NCBI GenBank assembly: GCA_002005505.1
Contig: KV908562.1
Span: 178,566 to 203,565, forward strand
DNA: 25,000 bases
Source: Botryococcus braunii
Lineage: Eukaryota > Chlorophyta > Trebouxiophyceae
Direction: 5' to 3'
Position numbers and translations under genes: made by a program. This document shows positions 12,750 to 22,860 of this stretch, piece after piece (the first letter of the stretch is position 1; each line of letters starts with the position of its first letter). The notes under the pieces were generated by a model, which saw only the letters and a list, made by a program, of their open reading frames with translations, did not search any database and was not told the origin of the DNA.

Positions 12750-15700
12750 TTAAGTGTATCTTCTCAAACCTAGTGAATCACGATGACCAACAAACACGGG
12801 CTTGGCAAGTGGCTTGGTCATAATGTCAGCCACATTGCGTGCAGATTCCACATAGAGGATATCTACCTGCCCAAGTGCCATAGCTTCCCTAGCGTAGTGG
12901 AAGCTTACTGCAACGTGCTTTGTGAATTTGGAATACAGGGGGTTCCGTAAATTAGAAATGCATCCTTGGTTGTCACAGAAAATTTTGACCCTCCAAGGTG
13001 CAGCCCCTATCTCTTCCAAGAAGCCCCTTAGCCAGTTGGCTTCCTTCACAATATGGCCAGCTGCCATAAACTCAGCTTGCACAGTTGAGGTAGCAACTGA
13101 GCTCTGCTTCTTGCTTCCCCAAACCACGGCACTACCATAGACTGATAGAACATAGCCAGTGGTGGAATACCTGTGGTCCAGGTCCCCAGCATAGTCGGCA
13201 TCAACATAGCCTTCTAGCTCAGGGCCCTTTCCACCCAGAGTAAGAGCTAACTCTCTGGTATCTCTCAAGTACTTCAGCACTCGAATGGCCTCATTCCAGT
13301 GTGAGGTAGTGGGTGTCATTCTATACCTTGACAACACTCCAACAGCCTGAGAAATGTCAGGCCGGGTCGTATTGGCTATGTACAGTAACGATCCAATTAA
13401 CTCGCAGTATCGATGACCAGGTGGCAGAGGGGTACCAGCCCCATGTGACATACCATCTGAGGACTCGGGTCTGCTGCTAGCCACGAAGTCCTTGGACATG
13501 GGGGTATCAACCCCACGTCCATCATCAGCAACGCCAAACTTCTCCACAAGAGCATCAATCTTGGGAGTGCAACTCATGGAAATAGTGCCCTGAACTCTAT
13601 TGCGTAGGACCTGACACCCCAGGAAATCATTCACCTCTCCCAAATCATGGATGGTGAAGTCCTTCTTCAATAACTCTTTCCCCCACTCAATCTCTGCAAC
13701 CACTCTGGCAACTATGAGAAGATCATCGACATAAACAAGAATAAACGACAGATTACCATCAGGGGCCCTCCTGATGTATACCCCAGCGTCGCTCTTGCAC
13801 ACACTATACCCCATCACGCTCAACTTGTCGCTCAAGGTCTTGTGCCAAGCCCGTGGGGCTTGCTTAAGACCGTAGAGTGCCTTCCTGAGCTTGCACACAA
13901 CTCTCGTGTTGCCATTCTCAAATCCTGGTGGTTGGGTCACATAGACCTCTTCCTCCAACTCCCCATTGAGAAAAGCTGTCTTGATATCCACTTGGTGGAT
14001 CTCAAGATTTTGTGTGGCAGCCACTGCCAGCACAGCTCTCCTAGCACCATAGCTGCTGGTAGGTGCAAAAACCTCACCAACATCTATACCAGGAATCTGT
14101 CTGCAACCCTGGGCAACCAATCTTGCTTTAAACCGAGTGACATTCCCATGTGCATCGTTTTTTGTAGAAAAAATCCAATGAACAGGGATAACTTTCTGCC
14201 CATGGGGTCTTTCCACATACTGCATAACCTCATGGGTGTCTAAAGACTCCATCTCCTCTTGCATTGCCTGCTGCCAAAACTCCCACTGAGGTGAGCGCTG
14301 GGCTTCCCTCAAGTTTGAGGGCACGTGAACTTTTCCCAACGTGACAGAAGGTACACTCTGTACCTTATGCTGTGGTGCAGCAGGGCTGTCAGCCTTACTG
14401 ATGCTGCTCCCTTCTCTCTCTCTCTCTCCCTGGTTGCCAGAATAAGGTACATTATGTACCTTATGCTGGGACTGGGCAGTACTGCCGGGATTATCTGATT
14501 CCTTCTCAAGTCTCTCTCTCTCTCCTTGACTACTGGACTCATGTGCAGCACCCTTACATTCTCGCACCTTCCGCAATGCAGAGGGGAGCAGCAGCTCTCT
14601 CTCTCTCCTGGACTCACACTTGGGCACACTACCCAGACTTGCCTGAGCTGCGCCTACAATGTCAGCCTGCACACCATAAGCATGACTAGCCAGTGACTGG
14701 GATTGGGCACCAGCTTCCCCTACTGCTGGCATGTCTAACCCACTGCTCTCATCTCTTACATCTGCACCGAACATAGCCTCGACTGTCTCAACCTGCCCCT
14801 GCATATCAGGGAGACCAACCATGTTTGGCTCACTCACAATTGCCTGACCTGGGTCAGGGGCATGCAATGGGATGTCAGAATGCTCTCTCCTAGCCACGCG
14901 CTGTACATAACGCTGCTCCCTTGTAAGGGTGGTCCCTGGAGGAAGGGGAATTTGTGACTTCCCCTGCATTCGCAACCCCTCTTGTACCTTCTGCATTTTT
15001 TCTACCTGGGATTGAGTTTCTACACCCCCCCTGGCCAGATTCTGCATATGCTCAAGCACCGACCACGAGTGCTGAGATGGTTCTGGGGTCCCAACAGTAG
15101 GATCCAGGCTGGTGGGGTTTCCTTGGTCATGTGCTGCTGTGGTCCCGTCTCCAGACTGATCCCCAGCACAAAGTCCAGAGGTCCCAGGAGCCCCAGTGGA
15201 AAGCGTCTCCACTCCATGGTCATCCTCCTCATCCCAGAACGTGGGTGGAGCAGCAGAGGGAATTGCTTGAGGCGTTGCCAGATTCTCACTGCCAAGGGGG
15301 GGTGATATCCTAGAATCATAGACAGACCCAGGCTGGACCTTTGATAGACCCACTCTCTCAGCCCCCCTCAAGTGCTCGATAAAGCTGACGTCCCTACTCT
15401 CCTTCCACACTCCATTCCCCACGTACACACGATACGCTTTAGACTGGGGACAATAACCAGTAAACATCCCAGGGGTGGTCTTGGGCCCAAAAACAGACCT
15501 TTGGCCACTGGGAATGTGCACATGGGCTACACAGCCAAACGTGCGCAGCACAGACACATCAGGTTTGACACCAAAGAATAATTCCATGGGGGTCAGGGAC
15601 CTGCCTGAAGTAGGACCCACATTGTAGAGGAGGGTAGCTGTCTCAAGCGCCTCCTTCCAAAGGGAGGGGTCTGCTGCAGCATGGACCAACAGAGTCCTTG

Positions 15701-17963
15701 TTCGCTCCTTCAGGGTCCTATTCATCCTCTCCGCCACCCCATTCTGCTGAGGCGTGTAGGGCGCTGAGGACTCCATCTTAGTGCCCTGCTGAGCACAAAA
15801 CTCTTTGAATTGCTGGTTCAGGAACTCTGAACCCCTGTCAGTCCTCACACACTTCACAACCGTGCCTCGTTGGGTCTGCCAAAAGCGGAGCAGGTCTATC
15901 ACAGCCTTTGGGATGCAATCCTTTGACTTCACAGGCAGGGAGGCAACTTGGTGTGAACTTTCATCCACTACAGTGACCCAATATCGTTCACCTGTGATGG
16001 CAGGAGGTGATATGGGACCCACAGTATCCACATGGACTCTATCGAGTGGGTGATGTGCAGGCCTGGAAGATACAGGGAAAGGAGGTCTGGAGTGTTTCCC
16101 TTGTATACACGATTCACAGTGCTTGGGGCACTCAGAGCAGGGAGCAAGGGAGATATTGATTCCTGTAACCAGATCTTCCTTGGAGAACCTCTGCATGCTG
16201 CTGGCACCAGGATGACCTAACCTAGCATGCCACAGAGATCTCTCGCTACACACGTGTCCTTTCCTAAGATGAGACGCCTCAGCCATGTGATCAATATGTC
16301 TGCAGCCAACTTGCTGCCCTCTGACAGGACTAACAAACTCCAAAAAAAACAGACCTCGTGCGCGGGTGATATCTCCACACCACCCTTCAGGTCCCTTCAT
16401 GGCTGTGTAACCACCTGCAGTGTCAGTCAGGAAAGATGCTCCATCCTGAATTGCACCAGTGACTGAAATGAGGTTGGTATGCGCAGAAGGAACACACTGC
16501 ACATTGTGCAGCCAGAATACTTCGTGCCTTGCATTCACAAGGCATACAGACCCAGATGCAATGATTCCTCCCTTGGCGTCTGAGGTTGCCAAGTGCAGAG
16601 GAAGAGGCTGTCTATGCATAACTGGATTATGGAGCAATGAGAGATCATTGACTATATGCACAGAGGCACCACTATCTATTAACCAAGATGTGCTGCTAGC
16701 TCCATGCGAAGTTGGGGCAAGCACATTGAGAGAGATAAACATCGCCTCACCAGAAGGAGGGGGTGGAGGTGGTAAATGCCACCCCGGAAACGTGTGTTGA
16801 CTTGTTGGATAGTTATATGCTGAAGGAGGTCCAGGGCTGGAAGCGGATGAAGGCGGGCCACCCCGGCCAGATCCATGGTCCCACCAGGCTTGAGGAGACG
16901 ACTGTGGGCCTCCCTGGCCCCAGTAAGCTGCAGGCCCAACGCTTGCCGCTTGCATGTTTTGATGCAGAGCCTGCAGCTGCCTGAGCGGTCCGCAGTCAGT
17001 CATGAAGTGGCCCTTTGCCTTGCAGAAGTGGCATGTAAGCTCCTCTCTGGGCCTTCTTGCCCTGCCAGGTCCACGCCCCCTGCCACCAAAAGTAGTTGCA
17101 GAGGGGCCAGCGGGAGGCTGTTCGTTTGCTGGTAGTGCTGCTCCAACTCCCGGTACTGCTCCCACTCCTGGTGCAGCTCCAGCGCTTGATGACGCTCCAG
17201 CTACCCCCCCAGAGGGACCAGCCACTGCTGCAGCTGCCATGGCCTGAGGTGTTCCCTCTGCAGGTGGGTCCTTGTACCCACGGCTGGCTGCGGCGCGCAG
17301 GATTCTTTGAATCAGCTCCAATGGCGGCTTGTCGGTTGCCATAACCTCCAGGGACTCGAGCCTCAGCACAGGAGGGAGGCCCTTCACCATCAGCTCCCCA
17401 ACATTGTGGTCCAAGAGGATGAACGCGTTGTTTCTGAGACTTGTAGCCAGATCCATCATTCTGTAGAGGTAGACCTTGAGTGTCTCCCCTGTCTTGATGC
17501 CCTGCTCCATTTCCTTGTACCACTCAAGGTTGATGTCTTGGTTGCTCCCTCCAGTGTGACTGTTCTTCACCCACGCGATGAAGTCGAACGCTGCTTTGTG
17601 GCATGAGATCTGAGAATGCCAGATGACTGGAACTGACTGGATCAGCCACTGCTTGATGGCTGAGTTCTCCACCGACCCTGGCATTGGCCTCTCCAAAGCC
17701 GCTCTGACCCCCTTGGTGTTTGCGCACGCCTCCAAATTTTCATACCAAAATTCAAAATTGCGCCCTCCATCATCAAGCATGACAGTCATCTTTGGATTAG
17801 AGGTATTGGGGATGTAGGCTGCCTTGTCAATCTCCACCTTTGGTTCTGCAGTGGCTGATTGTGTCCCGGTCATAGACTGCCCTGGAGTGGCCCCACTGAC
17901 TTCTCCAGGTTGAGACATTGCTGTTTCACTGCTACTTTCCTTTTCTTTGCCCCTTTTTGTCAT
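12750..17963 (-). CDS. Copia Gag-Pol polyprotein, 1737 aa
   Basis: A single uninterrupted frame for all retrotransposon proteins. Gag (about 1-330) ends in a CCHC zinc knuckle CHFCKAKGHFMTDC (311-324) after a basic GRGRGPGRARRPR stretch. The aspartic protease has WLIDSGASVHIV (about 427-438). A pre-integrase domain (WHARLGHPG, with the Cys pairs CSECPKHCESC) leads into integrase with D in HVDTVGP, D in RTDRGSEF and E in NGVAERMNRT (the DD35E triad, about 646-745). A low-complexity linker (about 890-1210) contains Arg-Glu runs and repeated HKV-x2-VP units. Reverse transcriptase carries ALYGLKQAPRAW and the catalytic YVDD (about 1411-1414). RNase H has YVDADYAG, a Glu in VQAEFMA and CDNQG. No domain lacks its key residues, so the protein should be functional. 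ATG at 17963 is chosen as the first Met of the open frame, about 380 bases after the 5' LTR. Confidence 0.98.
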   Translation of the reverse strand: MTKRGKEKESSSETAMSQPGEVSGATPGQSMTGTQSATAEPKVEIDKAAYIPNTSNPKMTVMLDDGGRNFEFWYENLEACANTKGVRAALERPMPGSVENSAIKQWLIQSVPVIWHSQISCHKAAFDFIAWVKNSHTGGSNQDINLEWYKEMEQGIKTGETLKVYLYRMMDLATSLRNNAFILLDHNVGELMVKGLPPVLRLESLEVMATDKPPLELIQRILRAAASRGYKDPPAEGTPQAMAAAAVAGPSGGVAGASSSAGAAPGVGAVPGVGAALPANEQPPAGPSATTFGGRGRGPGRARRPREELTCHFCKAKGHFMTDCGPLRQLQALHQNMQAASVGPAAYWGQGGPQSSPQAWWDHGSGRGGPPSSASSPGPPSAYNYPTSQHTFPGWHLPPPPPPSGEAMFISLNVLAPTSHGASSTSWLIDSGASVHIVNDLSLLHNPVMHRQPLPLHLATSDAKGGIIASGSVCLVNARHEVFWLHNVQCVPSAHTNLISVTGAIQDGASFLTDTAGGYTAMKGPEGWCGDITRARGLFFLEFVSPVRGQQVGCRHIDHMAEASHLRKGHVCSERSLWHARLGHPGASSMQRFSKEDLVTGINISLAPCSECPKHCESCIQGKHSRPPFPVSSRPAHHPLDRVHVDTVGPISPPAITGERYWVTVVDESSHQVASLPVKSKDCIPKAVIDLLRFWQTQRGTVVKCVRTDRGSEFLNQQFKEFCAQQGTKMESSAPYTPQQNGVAERMNRTLKERTRTLLVHAAADPSLWKEALETATLLYNVGPTSGRSLTPMELFFGVKPDVSVLRTFGCVAHVHIPSGQRSVFGPKTTPGMFTGYCPQSKAYRVYVGNGVWKESRDVSFIEHLRGAERVGLSKVQPGSVYDSRISPPLGSENLATPQAIPSAAPPTFWDEEDDHGVETLSTGAPGTSGLCAGDQSGDGTTAAHDQGNPTSLDPTVGTPEPSQHSWSVLEHMQNLARGGVETQSQVEKMQKVQEGLRMQGKSQIPLPPGTTLTREQRYVQRVARREHSDIPLHAPDPGQAIVSEPNMVGLPDMQGQVETVEAMFGADVRDESSGLDMPAVGEAGAQSQSLASHAYGVQADIVGAAQASLGSVPKCESRRERELLLPSALRKVRECKGAAHESSSQGERERLEKESDNPGSTAQSQHKVHNVPYSGNQGEREREGSSISKADSPAAPQHKVQSVPSVTLGKVHVPSNLREAQRSPQWEFWQQAMQEEMESLDTHEVMQYVERPHGQKVIPVHWIFSTKNDAHGNVTRFKARLVAQGCRQIPGIDVGEVFAPTSSYGARRAVLAVAATQNLEIHQVDIKTAFLNGELEEEVYVTQPPGFENGNTRVVCKLRKALYGLKQAPRAWHKTLSDKLSVMGYSVCKSDAGVYIRRAPDGNLSFILVYVDDLLIVARVVAEIEWGKELLKKDFTIHDLGEVNDFLGCQVLRNRVQGTISMSCTPKIDALVEKFGVADDGRGVDTPMSKDFVASSRPESSDGMSHGAGTPLPPGHRYCELIGSLLYIANTTRPDISQAVGVLSRYRMTPTTSHWNEAIRVLKYLRDTRELALTLGGKGPELEGYVDADYAGDLDHRYSTTGYVLSVYGSAVVWGSKKQSSVATSTVQAEFMAAGHIVKEANWLRGFLEEIGAAPWRVKIFCDNQGCISNLRNPLYSKFTKHVAVSFHYAREAMALGQVDILYVESARNVADIMTKPLAKPVFVGHRDSLGLRRYT
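14360..14465. repeat. LTR-like decamer pair and palindrome within the pol linker
   Basis: GTACCTTATG occurs at 14360-14369 and 14456-14465 and also twice in each LTR (12591-12600 and 12634-12643, repeated at 18909-18918 and 18952-18961). At 14443-14465 it is part of a near-perfect palindrome, ATAAGGTACA and TGTACCTTAT around three bases. Confidence 0.75.
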
Positions 17964-18341
17964 ACTATTGTCACTTCACCAGCCAAACTTACTCATAAAC
18001 TTCTGGAATGCAGCAATACCCTACAATTCCCTCCATGTCATGGAAATTTACCAGCCAGTCTTGCACAGTAGTAGCAGATATGTTCCCCTCAGAAGTTTGC
18101 GCCGGAGTCCGGCCCGACTCACTCAGTGCTTCTAGACAACGTCTATGAATGATAAAGCACAGCTAAAACTTCAATTATGAATTTCCCAGAAAGGTAAACT
18201 GTGAGTAAGATAATGGTCCTGGTACACTCGAGTTCCCTTGCGCCGCTGCGCCATGCTCGAGCTCCTTTGTTGACGCTTACGTCTGACCCATCCGTAGACG
18301 ACCTTCACTCCTGCTTTTACTTGGCTCAGCTGGAAGGGCGT
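17964..18341 (-). other. Untranslated leader of the copia element
   Basis: Lies between the primer site and the Gag start codon. I see no conserved ORF. It would be the 5' part of the genomic RNA, where packaging signals normally lie, but none can be recognised by eye. Confidence 0.7.
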
Positions 18342-18353
18342 GGGCCCATAACC
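18342..18353 (-). other. Primer-binding site, initiator tRNA-Met anticodon-loop type
   Basis: Directly after the 5' LTR the element reads GGTTATGGGCCC. Its complement GGGCCCATAACC is the anticodon stem-loop of eukaryotic initiator tRNA-Met. The neighbouring bases (to about 18324) still resemble the D-arm side (GGAAG...GCGTG). This is the pattern of copia elements that prime with the 5' half of a cleaved tRNA instead of the 3' CCA end. Confidence 0.8.
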
Positions 18354-19047
18354 TGTGAAAGGTTATGGGCAATCGGCTTTCCCTGTACAAAGCAGACAGG
18401 TCGTCAATAGACGAAGTTACTCCAGCTACAGTCCGTACGACTGTCTGCTGAGTGCCACACACAACTGTCGGACAAGACTAGCATCTGGTGATGCCCAGCA
18501 TCTTTCACAACCAGTTACGTTACATCATTATCTTGTACACAAGCACCGATCAAGCAATCACTAGATAAGGCTCTAGACGGCTACGTTCAAGTACATGCCT
18601 ATACTCCCTGAAGTCACTGTCCCTTATCTGTTTGAGTGACTACAGGGTACACTAAGCTTGTTCACTCTCACAATAGCAACAATGATACAACACACACTGC
18701 CGCACCGTACCTGTACAAAGCAGACAGGTCGTCAATAGACGAAGTTACTCCAGCTACAGTCCGTACGACTGTCTGCTGAGTGCCACACACAACTGTCGGA
18801 CAAGACTAGCATCTGGTGATGCCCAGCATCTTTCACAACCAGTTGGTATTCACTCCGGTGGGGCAGCCTTAAGAGTTCATCCGACAAACGTGTGATCTAG
18901 ATAGGATTGTACCTTATGTTCGAAAACGTCCAGAATCTGCCGTGTCTCAAGGTACCTTATGTTCTCAATGGACCCATATCCTAATAGTGCACACATGAAG
19001 ATCACTTAAAGCACAAGGCATTCAATAATAATGTTCAGAACTCAACA
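18354..19047 (-). repeat. 5' LTR of the copia element
   Basis: In element sense TGTTGAG...CACA, 694 bases. It should contain the promoter and start of the element RNA; I could not fix a TATA box or transcript start. The internal 135-bp repeat copies lie at 18382-18516 and 18710-18844. Confidence 0.95.
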
Positions 19048-19052
19048 AAACC
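19048..19052. repeat. Target-site duplication AAACC, right copy
   Basis: Follows the terminal ACA of the right LTR and matches 12031-12035. Confidence 0.92.
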
Positions 19053-19117
19053 CCTTCAAACAACCACAACGCTCGCCCATCAAGTCCAGAACTAAGCAGT
19101 ACAGGAAAGTGGGTGCG

Positions 19118-19148
<31 letters not shown>

Positions 19149-21217
19149 TGCCAGAGTGGCAGCAGGAGCTTCCATTCCCAAACAATAGCCCCTCGCATAA
19201 GGTCACGCGCTAAAACATCAAACCTGTATTTGAGGAAACTGTCCATTATTTAGGTTGTTGAAATGCTGTGATACGTTCAGAATGGCATAAAAGGAGAAAT
19301 GGCCCCTGGATTCCGCGTCCCTGCATGATGGATTTATGGTATCCGGTTAGAATAGGCTTCACTCTTAATTTTAAATGTGCTGCCATAAAACACATCTGGC
19401 CAAGGGATATAATTTACACTACTCAACTAATGTGCCAAAACTTCAAAGACAGGATGTAAATGCCCAACATAACCACGACCTTTGTTTTAACCACGACCAC
19501 CAGACCATTTTTTAAACCACAGAATTCCAGACTGATTAAAGATTGGAATCAAACGTCTTCAAAGATGGGGACCATCACTTACTACAAACGAAGGAGATAA
19601 GCGAAACAGACAAAACTCATAGATGGACAGTACAACAAACTTAAGGGTACCTTTCATGTAAGTCCACAATTCCCAAGTTCAGGCATCAAGCGCAAAGAAC
19701 AGTGAGGAGCATCCAGATAGGTTGGGGAACAGCTGCATAATGGCTTACGGAGCCCCGCCGCCCCCCGGGGACCCAGGGACAGGGAGGCTGCATCGCAATG
19801 GAAGGGAAAACAATGGAGACGAAAGCCATTGTTGCAGCCCTATATTATTTTGGAAACAGCAAATCATGCCCAGTTTGTGAAGGGAGAGTGTCACTGCACC
19901 CACTACAGCAGCCTGAACCATTATACCTGAGGATCCTCCTTCGTTTTCAATCAACCCTCTCTGCTCACGTGCTCTCGATGGGTCATACCTCAGCAGCAGA
20001 TATGTGCAGGTTGAGCAAGGCTGACGCGATCGAAGAGACTGCCATGTTAGCACAGGCCGCGCGGCGCTCCCTTTTCCCCTGAAGAACAGTCCAAAGAGTC
20101 CTACACAGCATTGGAAATTACTGATTGTTTGCCCGCTGATCTCGCATATAAAACCTTCCCAAACCGCCGCATGCTTGACAAAGGCCGCAGCATGCTTCAC
20201 AAAGGCACAGCACAATGCAAAACGAGTGACCTTTCCAGGGCACTCTGTCATGAAAACCAGCGTGGAGTGTATTCTGCGTGTTTTACTTGATCCCGGTCTT
20301 TCAAATATATAAGCAAGCAAGGTCAGCTTCTCATGACGACAAGTGCCAACGTTGCAACTGGGTGGACCACTTATACTTCCATGGCAGGCTTGTGATATAG
20401 GATACAGAGGAAGAAGTCACACGTAAAATCTATGTTTCCGTCGCGACCATTGGGGTGGATGGCAATAGGCCGGGAAACACACATACTGACACCGAGAGCA
20501 AGAGGCGGCCTTGCAAAGAGAGGGATTACAAAAGATACAATCGGTGATCTTTGAGCACTCTATCAAACAACCAGTCTAGTTAGGAACCGCATTTAACAGA
20601 CCTGAAAGTCGTTGTTGATGTGTCGACTTTAACCAAACGTCAAGCGACTTGGACTAATTTGACGTAATTCTTTCTTTCTTCTTTCTTGGACTAATCAGCA
20701 AGTTGAACTAAATCAAGAGGAAATCCTTCAAAATTCCATGCAAGATAACTGATCCAAATACAGCGGATCTACCAGTGGGTCCTATTGCATGCCTCTGAAA
20801 GGCCACCACCGGAAGAATGATCTAGGGCGTATCGGAGCAGTTGCAATGAGCTGAAACATGAATTGCGCCCATGAACAAGGTTAGGAGTCCTTACTCAGGT
20901 CCTTGTTTTGACAGCATGGCACCCGGCAAGTGGACGAGCTGTCCCAGAATGTGACTACCACTGGATCCAGAGTGAAGTCCATCGCCCCGAGTGACTCGGG
21001 CCTACTCGTATGATTCGTTCGTATCGCCCAGGTTCCGCAGTACACAGTTACTCGACCAGGTAACCCTGACCATCCACTCATCGACCCTCAATCGTGCGGC
21101 GATAAGGCTCCTCATCTCGATCACAGGCCTCACTTACCCCGAGACGCCTACAGGCATTGCCAGTTGCGATCACTTCCGTCTGCTTAAAGAACTCAGACTC
21201 TTTAAAAGATTGCAATC
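19053..21217. other. Spacer between retrotransposon and ACP gene; no gene assigned
   Basis: Contains a C-run followed by an A-run (19118-19146) and a TTTC-rich patch near 20670-20690. Open frames such as the minus-strand one at 19745-20320 show no family motif. The weak exon candidate at 19989-20045 is listed separately. Part of the right end may hold the ACP promoter and 5'UTR, but no promoter element stands out. Confidence 0.45.
19989..20045 (-). other. Candidate first coding exon, unidentified gene
   Basis: ATG at 20045 opens a 19-codon stretch MAVSSIASALLNLHISAAE, which resembles a targeting peptide in its small, hydroxylated and hydrophobic residues. It is followed by a good donor GTATGA. 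No convincing second exon was found between here and the retrotransposon, so this may be chance. Confidence 0.15.
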
Positions 21218-22188
21218 ATGCATTTCGTGCTGGCATCGAAGTCTTCCGTCTTTGCGGGGCGAGTTGCCCGTGTCCAGGTGAAGCCTCACAGCATTCTGCG
21301 GCCCTTGATGTCTATTTTTGTTTGTAAGACACCATCTCTGACACATTTCCGCACGATTTGCTCTTGATACTTCTCGTCTACCTTTGACGCTTCAGTTTTC
21401 TACCCTCATCACCGGGACTGGGTGTAGGGTCCTTCCCTGAACCGGAGGCTGGTGAGCCGTCCGCAGCGAGCATTTCGCGTGACGCCACGAGCTGCGACCA
21501 ATGCGGAGGTGCACCGATGTCTTCATTTCCTAAATGCATTGATTGCCTTGCATTGGTTGCCGTCCGGGAGGGCATCCGGTGTCCTTGTTCGGAACCCATG
21601 TGGCTTATGAATACCGATGTGTTGGGGAGATTTCGAAAATAAGTGGACCTTCTATTTTTCAAAACGTTGACATGTGCGATATTGAAGGCTGTTAAGCTGG
21701 GAACAGGTCTCCACCGTGATTGTTTTGAAGCTCAAGGAGCTTATTCCCGACCTGAAGGAAGTGGTACGTTCTTCTGTATGGTTTTGTTCTTTTATATGTT
21801 CTTAGCCTATTGATTCGGTCAGATCTATTGATTCGCGTCAAGATCCCTATTGATAAGGTGCAGTCTATGGCCAGGAGGTAACTGTGGAGGGTTTAAGACC
21901 TGGACTTGCCTTATGAGACCGTTGAAACGACCGTAATCTGTACCACATATTATTCCTTTTAGCACTATTGCTGTTTTCCATGGGAAAGCTTTACATTGGG
22001 CTGATGGGCCAGGATATTACCCCTGACACTGAATGGAACGCACTGAACATTGACTCGTTGGACTTCGTGGAGGTTCTGCTGGAGCTGGAAAAGGAGTATG
22101 ATGTCAAGCTTTCAGAAGCAAGTATGTCCCTTGCATCTTCTGCCATTTTCTTAGACAAGTGCTCCATGCATACCCCCCCCCCCCCCAA

Positions 22189-22223
<35 letters not shown>

Positions 22224-22851
22224 AAGAAAATTGTACAGAAGGCCCCGTGGAATGGTGGTGGATTCCCCCCCCTTGCTACACTGAGGGGTTGGTGCATTTT
22301 TATCTTAATTTCCCAATGGTGGCGTTACGTGCCACCCCTTCTTCATCACTCCTATTTTCAGCAGAACCGTGCTGGCAGCTGTTGCCCATTGCTGACAGGT
22401 TTAAGAAGCGTCCTCGCATGTTGAAGCCTTTTTACCCCTCACTTTATTGGGGGTGTGGGAGATCTGCCCTACTTTTGTTCTGCCAATGTATCGTTTGCTT
22501 CTGCTTTTTTTATCCTAAGGAAGTATCAGAATACCATGTCTAATTCTGTACCTAGGCTGGTGCTGGCTGTGTAAGCTGTCCTTGTGAGCAATGAATTTCC
22601 TGAAAGCTTGTGAATCAGCTCGGAAGATGGAAGATGGATTTCATTAACATATTTTGCGGGACATGTTTGACCCTCCTGGTGCATGAGTGCCCTTCTCAAC
22701 TATCAGAGGGATGACAGTAGCCTAATGTTCAGTATGGGATCTACCCTCCACTTAATATGACTGCATCTGTGCAGACTTTGAGGAGCTGAAGACTGTTGGG
22801 TCTGCTGCTGAGCTGATCCTAACCCAGAAGGCTGCTGCTGCCTCCTCGTGA
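21218..22851 (+). CDS. Acyl carrier protein, divergent, 4 exons
   Basis: A small carrier that holds the growing acyl chain on a phosphopantetheine arm in type II fatty acid synthesis. I join 21218-21277, 21707-21763, 22013-22121 and 22775-22851; introns are GT-AG and phases agree, giving 100 residues plus TGA. Helix 1 is STVIVLKLKELIPDL. Then comes ITPDTEW and the attachment motif NIDSLDFVEV with Ser about 54, helix 2 LLELEKEYDVKL, and helix 3/4 NFEELKTVGSAAELILTQK. The usual D-L-G before DSL is replaced by A-L-N, so it is not a standard plastid or mitochondrial copy. The first exon (MHFVLASKSSVFAGRVARVQ) looks like a short targeting peptide but is the least certain part. An alternative presequence reads MIRSYRPGSAVHSYST from about 21011 with a GTAACC donor. 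Exons 2-4 are secure; the compartment is open. Confidence 0.85.
22173..22222. repeat. C-run followed by A-run in ACP intron 3
   Basis: Fourteen C (22173-22186), then CAACA-type bases and a long A-run to 22222, within the intron 22122-22774. A similar C-then-A tract stands at 19118-19146. Confidence 0.95.
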
Positions 22852-22860
22852 AGTGGGAGT

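Larger units (their letters stand above)
12036..19047 (-). mobile_element. Complete Ty1/copia LTR retrotransposon, 7012 bp
   Basis: The element is transcribed from the minus strand. In order it has a 5' LTR (18354-19047), a primer site (18342-18353), a leader of about 380 bases, one Gag-Pol ORF (17963 to 12750), a polypurine tract (12730-12741) and a 3' LTR (12036-12729). A 5-bp AAACC duplication flanks it. By eye the two 694-base LTRs show no difference, and the ORF has no stop or frameshift, so the insertion is recent and the copy may still be able to move. The domain order protease-integrase-RT-RNase H defines the copia superfamily. It sits between the USP and ACP genes and breaks no recognisable exon. 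Confidence 0.97.

Noticed and set aside
14309..17606. Open frames antisense or out of frame to Gag-Pol
   Set aside because: They are shadows of the 1737-residue polyprotein and show no independent motifs.
19745..20320. 191-codon minus-strand frame
   Set aside because: Composition and lack of recognisable motifs argue against a gene; it partly overlaps the better exon candidate in another frame.
21378..21662. 94-codon minus-strand frame within the first ACP intron
   Set aside because: No known motif and antisense to a spliced gene; could be chance.
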